A program made the position numbers and the translations under genes. Shown here in pieces: positions 23,661 to 30,463 of a DNA stretch of 64,000 nt. The stretch lies in IMG/VR virus record IMGVR_UViG_3300021375_000007, positions 89,458-153,457 of that record, one strand, 5' to 3'. Within the stretch, counting starts at the first letter, position 1, and each line of letters starts with the position of its first letter. This DNA is from a virus. Below the pieces are notes generated by a model. The model saw only the letters and a list, made by a program, of their open reading frames with translations. It did not search any database and was not told the DNA's origin.

Positions 23661-24452
23661 TTATATGTATTTTACAATTGTTGTATGTCCTATTTTAAAT
23701 TCACCATCTGCATCGATAAGATATTGTCCACTAGGTAAAGTGTCAATATAATAATACTTACCACTAGTTGCTTTACCTTCGATATCAATTCGGTCTTGAT
23801 GTGTATGACCTACAATCTGAATATAATTTTTCTTTAAATCGGTATTCTTATTTGAACGTTGAAGTGAACGTGGTCTAATCCAAATTGGAGATTGCCAATC
23901 ATCATCGCCATATCCATTTGGGCTGATGCCTGTATTGTTTCTATCATAACCTGCATTGAAGGTAAATTCGTTTGGCTTATAAAGAAATAAATCATTTAGG
24001 AAATCTGATATCATTGATTCATCTACGTTATCTTGCTTCCAAAAACCTACATCTTTTAAGAATCGAGAACTAACACCAGCATGAGTACATAATCTATTAC
24101 CGATTAGTACAGATAGTTGAAAGCACTTTTCATTTTCTCTAAAGAATTGTTCGTATTGAAATGACATAGTTGATTGAAAGCCTGATGTACTACCTCGATC
24201 TTTAATACCTGGCCAATAGTGAATATCATGATTTCCTATCAAAAGGTATACTTTCTTGGTAGGATCTAATTCTTGTTTCTTTTTGAACTCAACTATCTTC
24301 TTAATATTATCTAATTGAATTACTGCCGGAATGTCAAATGAATCGAAATAATCTCCAATGAAAACAATGTTATCAGCATCTTCGTGTTCGGTAACAATAT
24401 CTTTCCATACATCTCTACCATGTATATCTCCTATGTATATTGTTTCATTCAT
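23661..24452 (-). CDS. Calcineurin-like metallophosphoesterase
   Basis: 263 residues with the full metal-ligand series: GDIHG at the N-terminus, VFIGDYFDSF, LLIGNHDIHYW, LCTHAGVS and VGHTHQDR. Such enzymes hydrolyse phosphomonoesters, phosphodiesters or dinucleoside polyphosphates, or phosphoproteins (lambda PP type). The substrate is not shown by sequence. Confidence 0.85.
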   Translation of the reverse strand: MNETIYIGDIHGRDVWKDIVTEHEDADNIVFIGDYFDSFDIPAVIQLDNIKKIVEFKKKQELDPTKKVYLLIGNHDIHYWPGIKDRGSTSGFQSTMSFQYEQFFRENEKCFQLSVLIGNRLCTHAGVSSRFLKDVGFWKQDNVDESMISDFLNDLFLYKPNEFTFNAGYDRNNTGISPNGYGDDDWQSPIWIRPRSLQRSNKNTDLKKNYIQIVGHTHQDRIDIEGKATSGKYYYIDTLPSGQYLIDADGEFKIGHTTIVKYI

Positions 24453-24576
24453 TCTTCTCGTTTAATTTTCTAATTTCTTCCAATAATGCCATAGCAACTC
24501 TTACATCAGAATCAAACATTTGGGTCAAATGCCTCTCATAATTTATAAGGTCGTTTAGTGTTTTTATCTTATCCAT
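24445..24576 (-). CDS. Small helical protein, 43 aa
   Basis: ATG at 24576, TGA at 24445, overlapping the phosphoesterase start by 8 nt. MDKIKTLNDLINYERHLTQM is an amphipathic helix. Preceded by the AAACCAAAACAAAGAAG leader. Confidence 0.5.
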   Translation of the reverse strand: MDKIKTLNDLINYERHLTQMFDSDVRVAMALLEEIRKLNEKNE

Positions 24577-24599
24577 CTTCTTTGTTTTGGTTTACTCAC

Positions 24600-24800
24600 A
24601 ATGTTGTTACAACTTCACCTAAGACACATTAAAACGATGTCTTAGCCAATAGTTGTATGCAATTAAAAAAGACATACAACAATAAATATAAGTAATGCGG
24701 AGTATAGTCTTTCTTTATTCCAGTGGTTACTTCGTCAAGATGGGTGGCTTACTATACCATCATACCAACAAGTTACCGCACTACCCATATTCTTTGTTTT
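24600..24800 (-). other. Structured intergenic region, possible small RNA
   Basis: A 230-nt gap between genes with several complementary pairs: TGCGG/CCGCA (24695-24699 with 24776-24780) enclosing AGTATAGT/ACTATACC, plus separate hairpins TTGTATG/CATACAA (24652-24678) and AAGACA/TGTCTT. The enclosed arrangement suggests a branched RNA about 90 nt long. It also holds a 17-codon frame and a late-type motif at 24681-24690. Confidence 0.4.
24735..24788 (-). CDS. Possible micro-ORF, 17 aa
   Basis: MGSAVTCWYDGIVSHPS with start preceded by AACCCAAAACAAAGAAT, the same leader used by neighbouring genes. It lies inside the structured region. It may be real, or the leader copy may be an accident. Confidence 0.25.
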   Translation of the reverse strand: MGSAVTCWYDGIVSHPS

Positions 24801-24807
24801 GGGTTAA

Positions 24808-25266
24808 TTAAAGTTCCTTAACAACTTTCATCTTTTGAGCTAACACCCAAGTTCCACCTTGAGATTCGGGTCTATTGTAAAATTCATAATCCTCCACTTC
24901 TACTTCCACCCAAACCCTACCCTTCTCAGATAGATGTGGTGCATTTTTTTCAAGAGTACAATGCCAGCCTTTTCTTTCGGCAAATCCTTTCTTTGAGTGG
25001 AACTCTGCATCCATCCATACACCCATGGGTATTCTACTTTTTTGATTTATGAATAATGGAGATAAACTACCATCTTTCATTTTTCGTATTAACTTATATG
25101 CTTTCAGGTTCTTTGTTTTTACTTCAATCATATCAGGATTCATATAAATGTGCATTAATGTGTTAGCTTTATCACATTCAATGTATTCTAAGTCATGGAT
25201 ATACTCTGATTCTTTTAATAACTTATCCTTAAGTTCTTGACTATTTACAATTATCTTAATACTCAT
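24808..25266 (-). CDS. Conserved phage hypothetical protein
   Basis: 152 residues. The block LKAYKLIRKMKDGSLSPLFI...SRIPMGVWMDAEF...KGFAERKGWHC...APHL recurs in many phage and prophage proteins of unknown function. Preceded by AAACCAAAACAAAGATG. Confidence 0.7.
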   Translation of the reverse strand: MSIKIIVNSQELKDKLLKESEYIHDLEYIECDKANTLMHIYMNPDMIEVKTKNLKAYKLIRKMKDGSLSPLFINQKSRIPMGVWMDAEFHSKKGFAERKGWHCTLEKNAPHLSEKGRVWVEVEVEDYEFYNRPESQGGTWVLAQKMKVVKEL

Positions 25267-25278
25267 CTTTGTTTTGGT

Positions 25279-25506
25279 TTAATTTATTAATTCATCTACA
25301 TTAATACTATGCACATCTAACAAATCACCCAATGCTTTTCTGTATGTTTCTAAGTTAAAATCAGTTTCATCATGTTTCCATTCCTTCCAAAAATTATGTT
25401 GTAGTTCCCAGATAAACATGGCCATGTCTGATGACTTAAGAGCTCTTCGCATTGCCATTTCTTCATCTCTGTTTGCTAAATCGTATTCTAATATTCCTTT
25501 ACTCAT
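25279..25506 (-). CDS. Hypothetical protein, 75 aa
   Basis: 75 residues, helical and acidic (MAMRRALKSSDMAMFIWELQ). Function unknown. Own host-type promoter. Confidence 0.6.
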   Translation of the reverse strand: MSKGILEYDLANRDEEMAMRRALKSSDMAMFIWELQHNFWKEWKHDETDFNLETYRKALGDLLDVHSINVDELIN

Positions 25507-25533
25507 CTTTCTTATTCTTTAAAGGTTTATACT

Positions 25534-25565
25534 TAAAGATAGGGAATTAAATTCAAAGTACTAAA
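25534..25565 (-). promoter_or_regulatory. Host-type promoter
   Basis: -33 TTTA, 20-nt spacer, -7 TATCTTTA, followed by ATAAACCTTTAAAG; ATG at 25506 after 27 nt. Confidence 0.55.
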
Positions 25566-25861
25566 TCTTCGTCTTTTTCGTCTTTTTCTTCCATATAGCG
25601 ATGCATCCTATCATCCCACATCGGGTCAAGTATTACCCAAAAAAAGCCAATTGCCCCAGCTGGCGCTGGAACCAACATCACGACCCAATATGCAATTACT
25701 TGAAGTGGATATGCCATCTCTATATTGCATGGAGGTATGCCATTCTCGATTTGCCAGGCTCGGGTAGTAGCGGCTACCATATACGTCATTATGAATACGG
25801 CAGTTGAGAATATTGCAAATGGTAACCAGATTTTTACTCTTATCCAATCGATCTTTTTCAT
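25553..25861 (-). CDS. Membrane protein, two TM helices
   Basis: 102 residues. Two hydrophobic helices at about 13-31 (WLPFAIFSTAVFIMTYMVAA) and 52-77 (VIAYWVVMLVPAPAGAIGFF), with a charged C-terminal tail. Function unknown. Confidence 0.6.
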   Translation of the reverse strand: MKKIDWIRVKIWLPFAIFSTAVFIMTYMVAATTRAWQIENGIPPCNIEMAYPLQVIAYWVVMLVPAPAGAIGFFWVILDPMWDDRMHRYMEEKDEKDEDLVL

Positions 25862-25873
25862 TTTCTTTTTGAT

Positions 25874-25972
25874 TTATATAAAATAAAAACATATTACTAT
25901 ACCTGATAGCATTCCAAACCCTAAACCTAAAACATAACCACCTAGGAATGCATTCTGTTGTTCTTTACTCAT
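25874..25972 (-). CDS. Transmembrane micropeptide, 32 aa
   Basis: MSKEQQNAFLGGYVLGLGFG followed by MLSGIVICFYFI: one membrane helix with glycine zipper spacing. ATG overlaps the stop of the upstream gene by 8 nt. Confidence 0.5.
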   Translation of the reverse strand: MSKEQQNAFLGGYVLGLGFGMLSGIVICFYFI

Positions 25973-26144
25973 CTTCTAAAAATTCTTTAATGTCAGAAAT
26001 TGCTATCCTTAATCCCCGTTTTACACCTTCATCATATGCATTTTCTAAAGGAGGATTTGTATTTATCTTCTCTTCCGATTCCCAAAAACTAAATCGAATA
26101 TCCAGTTTTTTGTTGAGGTGTTTTATTAGTTTTTCTTTACTCAT
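25965..26144 (-). CDS. Small hypothetical protein, 59 aa
   Basis: The real start is the ATG at 26144, behind AACCAAAACAAAGAAG; a longer frame would run into tRNA-Tyr. Acidic, helical (MSKEKLIKHLNKKLDIRFSF). Function unknown. Confidence 0.6.
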   Translation of the reverse strand: MSKEKLIKHLNKKLDIRFSFWESEEKINTNPPLENAYDEGVKRGLRIAISDIKEFLEDE

Positions 26145-26155
26145 CTTCTTTGTTT

Positions 26156-26241
26156 TGGTTGGGGAGGAGGGATTCGAACCCCCATGCCTCGCGAGGAACA
26201 GATTTACAGTCTGTCGAGCCAGCCAATTGCTCAACTCCCCA
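26156..26241 (-). tRNA. tRNA-Tyr (GUA)
   Basis: Acceptor TGGGGAG/CTCCCCA, D-stem GAGC/GCTC, anticodon stem ACAGA/TCTGT with loop CTGTAAA, class II variable arm CCTC GC GAGG, T-arm GGGGG TTCGAAT CCCTC, discriminator A, encoded CCA. The long variable arm fits bacterial tRNA-Tyr; a 5' U is unusual. Confidence 0.9.
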
Positions 26242-26246
26242 ATATA

Positions 26247-26399
26247 TTACTTACACTTGATTGTTAATGGATTTGCCGACCATATGGTACCATCGTCTTC
26301 TCTCAGGCATTCGATCATCGACCAAGCAAACCAATAAGGTATGCTAATGGGAAATAATACAATCGAACCTAATACTACTATTGCCATCTTAATCATCAT
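26247..26399 (-). CDS. Small membrane protein, 50 aa
   Basis: One TM helix (IKMAIVVLGSIVLFPISIPY) with a polar C-terminal half. The ATG is 3 nt after a host-type -7 box, so the message could be leaderless. tRNA-Tyr follows directly and is probably co-transcribed. Confidence 0.5.
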   Translation of the reverse strand: MMIKMAIVVLGSIVLFPISIPYWFAWSMIECLREDDGTIWSANPLTIKCK

Positions 26400-26402
26400 A
26401 CA

Positions 26403-26434
26403 TAAATATAAGGAATTAGATCCACGATACCAAA
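26403..26434 (-). promoter_or_regulatory. Host-type promoter before tRNA-Tyr unit
   Basis: -33 TTTG, 20-nt spacer with GTATCGTGGAT, -7 TATATTTA, 3 nt from an ATG. Confidence 0.6.
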
Positions 26435-26488
26435 TAATATTCAGGATATTATAAAATTTGTTTTAGGGGGAGCGGGCAAGTACGTTGT

Positions 26489-26516
26489 GTACGTTGTGAA
26501 CCACTTGCGTGGTTGT
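26489..26516. repeat. Tandem 9-mer and hairpin
   Basis: TACGTTGTG is repeated twice in tandem, followed by AACCAC-TTGC-GTGGTT, a 6-bp hairpin. Lies between the 26548-26787 gene and the next promoter; it may act as a 3'-end structure. Confidence 0.4.
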
Positions 26517-26547
26517 TTAACTAAATTATATTGTGACTATCCATACG

Positions 26548-26787
26548 CTATAACGTGCTCCAATCGCGTAAATCAGAAAGTACCTTCCATTTTCCATTAC
26601 CTATAAGTTCATTAACGTGTTTTACTTGGTATGGTACTGCTCGATAATGAGGACGATTTCGCCGATCGGCCCATGTTACCATTATAGTATCTGGTTCTTT
26701 GCCTTTATAATCCTCTATTGTATATACAATATCCGAGGCGCCTTCGTCACGGGTAAATTTAATTCCTATTAATTTGTCTTTTTCCAT
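26548..26787 (-). CDS. Hypothetical protein, 79 aa
   Basis: 79 residues, beta-rich (DTIMVTWADRRNRPHYRAVP), possibly a small barrel. Function unknown. Confidence 0.6.
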   Translation of the reverse strand: MEKDKLIGIKFTRDEGASDIVYTIEDYKGKEPDTIMVTWADRRNRPHYRAVPYQVKHVNELIGNGKWKVLSDLRDWSTL

Positions 26788-26792
26788 ATATC

Positions 26793-26824
26793 TTAAGATA
26801 AGGAATTAAACGCAATTAAACAAA
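26793..26824 (-). promoter_or_regulatory. Host-type promoter
   Basis: -33 TTTG, 20-nt spacer, -7 TATCTTAA, 5 nt before the ATG at 26787. It lies partly inside the end of the ART-like gene. Confidence 0.5.
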
Positions 26825-27259
26825 TTCAAGGGCGCGAAATACACGCGGCGGTAAATGCTGCTGCAGCCAGTCCCGATAATACTCGGTAGCCGCTATTTCC
26901 ATTGTAGCCGAACCCGAAAGCCGATCTTGTATATCCCGGATATCTCCGGAAGTGGTGATCCATTCTTGTTCATCGCTATAATCTTCTCCCGGTGCACCAT
27001 GAAACGTGAATGGCCGGAGTGGGGGGAGACTATCCGAATCGAAAGCTAAGCGTACGCCTATTTCCTGGTCGCTGTCCGGATGCTCCTGGAATGCCCATAA
27101 CTCTGGATCGCTGGTAAAAGATATCTGATTGAAAGAGGGATGCGCCTTAAGGCGATCCGATTTCCATATCTTGGCAAATGATTCTGGTGTCGTGAAATGA
27201 TATACTACCGCGGGTGGCGTGGTCCGGGATTCCGTGAGTAAGTCGATTAGCTTTATCAT
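26816..27259 (-). CDS. Putative ADP-ribosyltransferase-like internal protein
   Basis: 147 residues. The leader MIKLIDLLTE|SR matches the capsid-targeting class. Then VVYHFTTPESFAKIWKSDRL and ISFTSDPEL resemble the N-terminal core of the DarT/ART fold (YHxT, then a strand with S/T). EWITTSGDI could hold the catalytic acidic residue. Phage T4 packages and injects the ADP-ribosyltransferase Alt, also cut by the prohead protease, so the combination makes sense; the fold call itself is tentative. GC content is visibly higher than in neighbours. Confidence 0.5.
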   Translation of the reverse strand: MIKLIDLLTESRTTPPAVVYHFTTPESFAKIWKSDRLKAHPSFNQISFTSDPELWAFQEHPDSDQEIGVRLAFDSDSLPPLRPFTFHGAPGEDYSDEQEWITTSGDIRDIQDRLSGSATMEIAATEYYRDWLQQHLPPRVFRALEFV

Positions 27260-27687
27260 TATTTAATAATAACCGAGGCTATCAATGAATCGGCACTGTA
27301 TACAGTGTCACCCTGCCGCAGGCTGGTTTTGATTTTGGGCTTGTTAAGAGTATGGGTGAATCGGAAAGAGGTTTTGTTTTCCTGGTTAAATTCATCAATT
27401 GCTTGTTGGAGTAGTTTTAATTTCTTCGCGACAACCTGCTGATCATTCTTAAGGTCCTTTTCAACTTCTGCTCTGGAGTGTTTACCATGACCGCCTTCGT
27501 CGTTTATATTCGCTTTGAAAACTCCATTGTTGATAAAGCTATTATTGAATATCCAATAGTAGCCTTTTGGTTCATTGGTTAAAGTGGTCCTTGAGAACTT
27601 TACCAAATCCGACTGGGTGGAGCTATCTTCTCGCAACACGCGGAAGACTTCTTCTTTAATTATTTTTTCGAGCTCTGATCGTTTCAT
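27259..27687 (-). CDS. Putative internal protein with MKRSELEKIIKE leader
   Basis: 142 residues. The leader MKRSELEKIIKEEVFRVLRE closely matches that of 18565-19173. The body is basic (HGKHSRAEVEKDLKNDQQVV, then KKLKLLQQAIDEF) with a beta-rich end. Coupled by TAATG to the ART-like gene. Function unknown. Confidence 0.6.
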   Translation of the reverse strand: MKRSELEKIIKEEVFRVLREDSSTQSDLVKFSRTTLTNEPKGYYWIFNNSFINNGVFKANINDEGGHGKHSRAEVEKDLKNDQQVVAKKLKLLQQAIDEFNQENKTSFRFTHTLNKPKIKTSLRQGDTVYSADSLIASVIIK

Positions 27688-27703
27688 GTTATTCCGTTAT
27701 CAT

Positions 27704-27961
27704 TTATTCTGGTCGAATCGATGGGGATTGATATCTACCCCGATCGCCGTCTAGTTCATCTAGCATCAATTCAACAAATTCATCTAGCCCATCCCAATCC
27801 TGTAACCATTGGTGCAATTCTTCGATTACATATTTGCCATGCTTTGGGTCAGCTAGTAACTGCTTTAAGAGCTCGGTGTTCTCTCGCGCGCTTCGGTAAT
27901 CTTCACGTATTGCACTTTTACCACCGATTCGCAGGAAAGTTTCTAATAATGGTCGTTTCAT
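27704..27961 (-). CDS. Putative internal protein, 85 aa
   Basis: Start at 27961 chosen for its AAAGGC ribosome site; a longer frame runs into non-coding sequence. The N-terminus MKRPLLETFLRIGGKSAIRE|D has an IRE site. The rest is acidic and helical (VIEELHQWLQDWDGLDEFVE). Same late-type cluster as the two genes that follow. Confidence 0.5.
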   Translation of the reverse strand: MKRPLLETFLRIGGKSAIREDYRSARENTELLKQLLADPKHGKYVIEELHQWLQDWDGLDEFVELMLDELDGDRGRYQSPSIRPE

Positions 27962-28080
27962 GGATATGCCTTTATTATATATATTGCTCTTTTTAAAAGA
28001 GGGTGGCCTATTAGGCCAAATACATAAACCGGGGTCTATAGGTAGAAAATATATGTGCGCGATGTGTCTAGGTATAAGCA

Positions 28081-28173
28081 CCCCCTAAAACCATATCCCC
28101 CTGGTATGTTAACGAAAACCCCCTATTCCCCCCCTATTTCCCCGGGTATGCCGAAGTATACCCCTATTCCCCC
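28081..28173 (-). repeat. G-run tract with quadruplex potential
   Basis: Seven runs of 4-7 guanines on the gene strand within 93 nt (plus-strand C runs at 28081, 28097, 28119, 28128, 28140, 28161 and 28169). Spacers are short and AT-rich. Runs of this kind appear nowhere else in the window. Confidence 0.7.
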
Positions 28174-28265
28174 TGGTTTGCCGGGTTTACCTGGTATTTG
28201 CTATATAATGCATTGCTCGGGCTATATATGGGATTCGCGTTCGTATATAGTATATGCTCTACCAT
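28164..28265 (-). CDS. Possible micro-ORF, 33 aa
   Basis: MVEHILYTNANPIYSPSNAL and so on, ending in the G-run tract. The sequence just upstream (TATCGGTAGCTA then AAAAAGAAGA) recurs before the 29785-29982 gene, which hints at a shared leader. Weak evidence for coding. Confidence 0.25.
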   Translation of the reverse strand: MVEHILYTNANPIYSPSNALYSKYQVNPANQGE

Positions 28266-28318
28266 TGTCTTCTTTTTATTATAGCTACCGATACGATTGT
28301 TGTGTATATAGTGTGAGA

Positions 28319-28380
28319 AAGCCGAACCCCTACTTGCTGTTCAGGATTCGGCTTATCACGGATGGCCTGGCCTACCAGGC
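28319..28380 (-). terminator. Paired hairpins, possible terminator
   Basis: AAGCCGAA/TTCGGCTT (28319-28354) is an 8-bp stem followed on the gene strand by TCTC; GCCTGG-CCTA-CCAGGC (28365-28380) is a perfect 6-bp stem. Together they could end transcripts from the 28534-28746 gene. Confidence 0.45.
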
Positions 28381-28533
28381 TTGAAGTTGGAGATTCTTTA
28401 TTTAATTGTTGTCATAGTGTATCGATCGGCCGATCATTTGTTTAGTTGATAATAATTGTAACGGTTCTCTATTATATACAAAGGCCGAGTGCAAACCAAC
28501 ACCCGACCTAAGACTCCCATCCAATTAATTATC

Positions 28534-28746
28534 TTAGAATTGATGCTTAGCAATTAAGCTAGATAACTGCGCCTTCTTGAAGTCTTGGATTACTCCACGC
28601 ATCATTGCTTCTGGTAGGTCATGGAAGTTAACCCACATGCTACCTATTAGGACCTTAAGGCGATCTGGATACGTGGTACATCTTTTAGCTTCCGGCAATT
28701 CATTGTTATCAATAAACCACTCATTGAATTCGGTTTGGTCTAGCAT
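28534..28746 (-). CDS. Hypothetical protein, 70 aa
   Basis: 70 residues (VLIGSMWVNFHDLPEAMMRG). No family recognised. Own host-type promoter. Confidence 0.6.
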   Translation of the reverse strand: MLDQTEFNEWFIDNNELPEAKRCTTYPDRLKVLIGSMWVNFHDLPEAMMRGVIQDFKKAQLSSLIAKHQF

Positions 28747-28771
28747 TATTTCTTTCTTTAAAGGTTCATTC

Positions 28772-28803
28772 TAAATATAAGGATTACGCTAACACGATCC
28801 TAA
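28772..28803 (-). promoter_or_regulatory. Host-type promoter with GATCGTGTTAG box
   Basis: -33 TTAG, 20-nt spacer, -7 TATATTTA; ATG at 28746 after 25 nt containing CCTTTAAAG. Confidence 0.65.
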
Positions 28804-28811
28804 ATCTTTCA

Positions 28812-29027
28812 TCAGACGGTAGGTAGTAACAGATCTATAGCATTGCCGATATACATGCTTCTGAGTGCTGGTTTAGTTTTCGTGAGCGGAAGCACTTTAT
28901 CCATTCTGTGATTAGACAGTGCCGCAGCCGTTTTCGAATTCGGCTTATTATTGAAATTTGATTCCAACACTTTCAGCTTACTATTCCAAGCAGCTATATC
29001 CTTTTGATTTTGTTCAATGGTTGTCAT
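28812..29027 (-). CDS. Hypothetical protein, 71 aa
   Basis: 71 residues, basic and helical (KDIAAWNSKLKVLESNFNNK). Function unknown. Confidence 0.55.
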   Translation of the reverse strand: MTTIEQNQKDIAAWNSKLKVLESNFNNKPNSKTAAALSNHRMDKVLPLTKTKPALRSMYIGNAIDLLLPTV

Positions 29028-29057
29028 GATGATTATCCTAATTTTTATTTAAGGTTA

Positions 29058-29456
29058 TTAATCAAATACAAAATTCAATACGGTCTCACCTGCCTTATAT
29101 AGGTCTGGATGAATACCCATTCTCTCACACGCCTCAACCTCCAATCGCGAACCTAAGATATAATCCTTACGTCTCTGGATCATGCGAACAAACATCCAAA
29201 CGTCAAAGTACTTCTGGCTCAGGTTCTCTTCGAAGCTATATGTCTTACCAGTTGCAACCTTATACTCATAACGCAAGGCTGGTACCTCTCTATCCGCATG
29301 GTCCAATCCTGTCACAATGCTCAGGACCTGGTTCTCCTCATCTATCAACCCAGCCTCATTCAGCACTGCATATGCAGCATGGAACATCTGGTTGGCGAAT
29401 GGTCGGCGCGCTCCGTAACGTGGATGCGGTTTAGAATACTTTTTGGCTCTCTTCAT
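29058..29456 (-). CDS. Hypothetical protein, 132 aa
   Basis: 132 residues. A basic N-terminus (MKRAKKYSKPHPRYGARRPF) is followed by a helical body. No family recognised; own promoter. Confidence 0.6.
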   Translation of the reverse strand: MKRAKKYSKPHPRYGARRPFANQMFHAAYAVLNEAGLIDEENQVLSIVTGLDHADREVPALRYEYKVATGKTYSFEENLSQKYFDVWMFVRMIQRRKDYILGSRLEVEACERMGIHPDLYKAGETVLNFVFD

Positions 29457-29481
29457 TATCTCTTTCTTTAAAGGTTCATTC

Positions 29482-29513
29482 TAAATATAAGGATAATATC
29501 CACGCGATCCTAA
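29482..29513 (-). promoter_or_regulatory. Host-type promoter with GATCGCGTGGA box
   Basis: -33 TTAG, 20-nt spacer, -7 TATATTTA; ATG at 29456 after 25 nt, leader nearly identical to that of the 28534-28746 gene. Confidence 0.65.
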
Positions 29514-29546
29514 TAAAATGTTACGCGCAATACCTACTGCAGCGAA

Positions 29547-29756
29547 TCATACGTAACGATATCGGCGCATGGTGGGTCTATATAAAAAGAATTTGGAAGG
29601 ACGCGATATATATCTAACCACTCTCCCACAATATTCTTTAACGAGATCATCTCCGGATATACTCTTGTGTCTGGTAATCCTTATAACCCTGCAAATAAAA
29701 CTCTTAAGGCCTCTATACGATTCGTATACCACTGAACTCCATACTACTAAATACAT
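29547..29756 (-). CDS. Possible small basic protein, 69 aa
   Basis: A frame rich in Arg and Tyr (FFLYRPTMRRYRYV at the end). No clear ribosome site. It fills the gap between confident genes on the expected strand, but a plus-strand frame of similar length overlaps it, so coding is uncertain. Confidence 0.35.
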   Translation of the reverse strand: MYLVVWSSVVYESYRGLKSFICRVIRITRHKSISGDDLVKEYCGRVVRYISRPSKFFLYRPTMRRYRYV

Positions 29757-29784
29757 ATACCATTCTGGTTACCCTGTTCGTATA

Positions 29785-29982
29785 TCAACGCAATACACGC
29801 TCTATGGCATATATCACTATCCCTAGGGGCCAAAAGCATAATGCAGCCACTATTTGCAATGGGTTCCAATACATAGGGGGATTGGATAAATGCTGTCTTA
29901 TATATATCCATATTAATCCTGCTATGCTATATGCTATTATTATTGCTATTGCTATGCTTATGCTATAGAACATGCTTATCAT
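29785..29982 (-). CDS. Small membrane protein, two TM helices
   Basis: 65 residues: SISIAIAIIIAYSIAGLIWI and MYWNPLQIVAALCFWPLGIV are membrane helices. Start preceded by AAAAGAAGAAAG. The WNPL motif recurs in the small membrane protein at 37307-37486. Confidence 0.6.
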   Translation of the reverse strand: MISMFYSISIAIAIIIAYSIAGLIWIYIRQHLSNPPMYWNPLQIVAALCFWPLGIVIYAIERVLR

Positions 29983-30025
29983 CTGCTTTCTTCTTTTTCT
30001 TTTAGCTACCGATACTGGTTAAGGC

Positions 30026-30187
30026 CTATAGGCTGAGCAAAGTGCATACCTGCAAGCAATTGAGCCTCTGGCAGAAGTCTGGCTTAGGCACGTGCCATTG
30101 CTTACCATACACCGTAATAGCATGTTGCTTTATATAAAGCTTCTCATGTATACCTAATTCTGAACGCTCTGGTAATAGTTTTGTCAT
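30026..30187 (-). CDS. Small hypothetical protein, 53 aa
   Basis: MTKLLPERSELGIHEKLYIK, then a Cys-containing end (DFCQRLNCLQVC). It follows the membrane micropeptide by 7 nt in the same run of small genes. Function unknown. Confidence 0.45.
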   Translation of the reverse strand: MTKLLPERSELGIHEKLYIKQHAITVYGKQWHVPKPDFCQRLNCLQVCTLLSL

Positions 30188-30194
30188 ACCTATA

Positions 30195-30293
30195 TTATTG
30201 CTCTTCGCGATTATTTCTTAATGTGATTATGCACCAACCTATCCAATACATTATCCATATGATGCTTACTATCAATGCTATATCTTCGATCAT
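30195..30293 (-). CDS. Transmembrane micropeptide, 32 aa
   Basis: MIEDIALIVSIIWIMYWIGW then CIITLRNNREEQ: one membrane helix and a charged tail. Its ATG overlaps the upstream stop (ATGA). Confidence 0.5.
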   Translation of the reverse strand: MIEDIALIVSIIWIMYWIGWCIITLRNNREEQ

Positions 30294-30463
30294 GCTTCTT
30301 TTTCTTTTTGCTTCCGTAACCGATCCACATCCTCTTGCAATTCCACTTCATCTTCCTTCCGCATTGCACATGACACGCAACACATTGAAGATTGCACTTG
30401 ACCTGAGAATAGCACTGTGATTGTGCTCAATAGGGTCATCATTATCATTCTTGCTCTTTTCAT
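30290..30463 (-). CDS. Small secreted cysteine-containing protein, 57 aa
   Basis: A Sec-type signal peptide (MKRARMIMMTLLSTITVLFS, then GQVQS) precedes a short domain with MCCVSC and a charged coiled tail (DEVELQEDVDRLRKQ). ATGA overlaps with both neighbours support translation. Could act in the periplasm; function unknown. Confidence 0.55.
   Translation of the reverse strand: MKRARMIMMTLLSTITVLFSGQVQSSMCCVSCAMRKEDEVELQEDVDRLRKQKEKEA

Larger units (their letters stand above)
27962..28533 (-). other. Gene-poor 570-nt segment
   Basis: No convincing gene over 40 codons. It holds a G-run tract (28081-28173), a possible 33-codon frame, and two stable hairpins (28319-28380), described separately. 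AT-rich leader-like sequence borders both sides. Confidence 0.6.

Noticed and set aside
26489-26506. Tandem TACGTTGTG repeats as a CRISPR or iteron array
   Set aside because: Only two copies with no spacers; too few for an origin iteron set or CRISPR array. No CRISPR array was seen anywhere in the window.
27962-28081. N-terminal extension of the 27704-27961 protein
   Set aside because: The extended part is poor in coding character and passes over the late-type leader; the internal ATG has the ribosome site and the leader-type N-terminus.
29569-29826. 85-codon plus-strand frame
   Set aside because: It would be the only plus-strand gene, has no ribosome site, and overlaps the minus-strand membrane-protein gene; its peptide is low in complexity.
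30181-30420. 79-codon plus-strand frame
   Set aside because: It is antisense to two minus-strand small genes that are joined by ATGA overlaps, one with a clear signal peptide.
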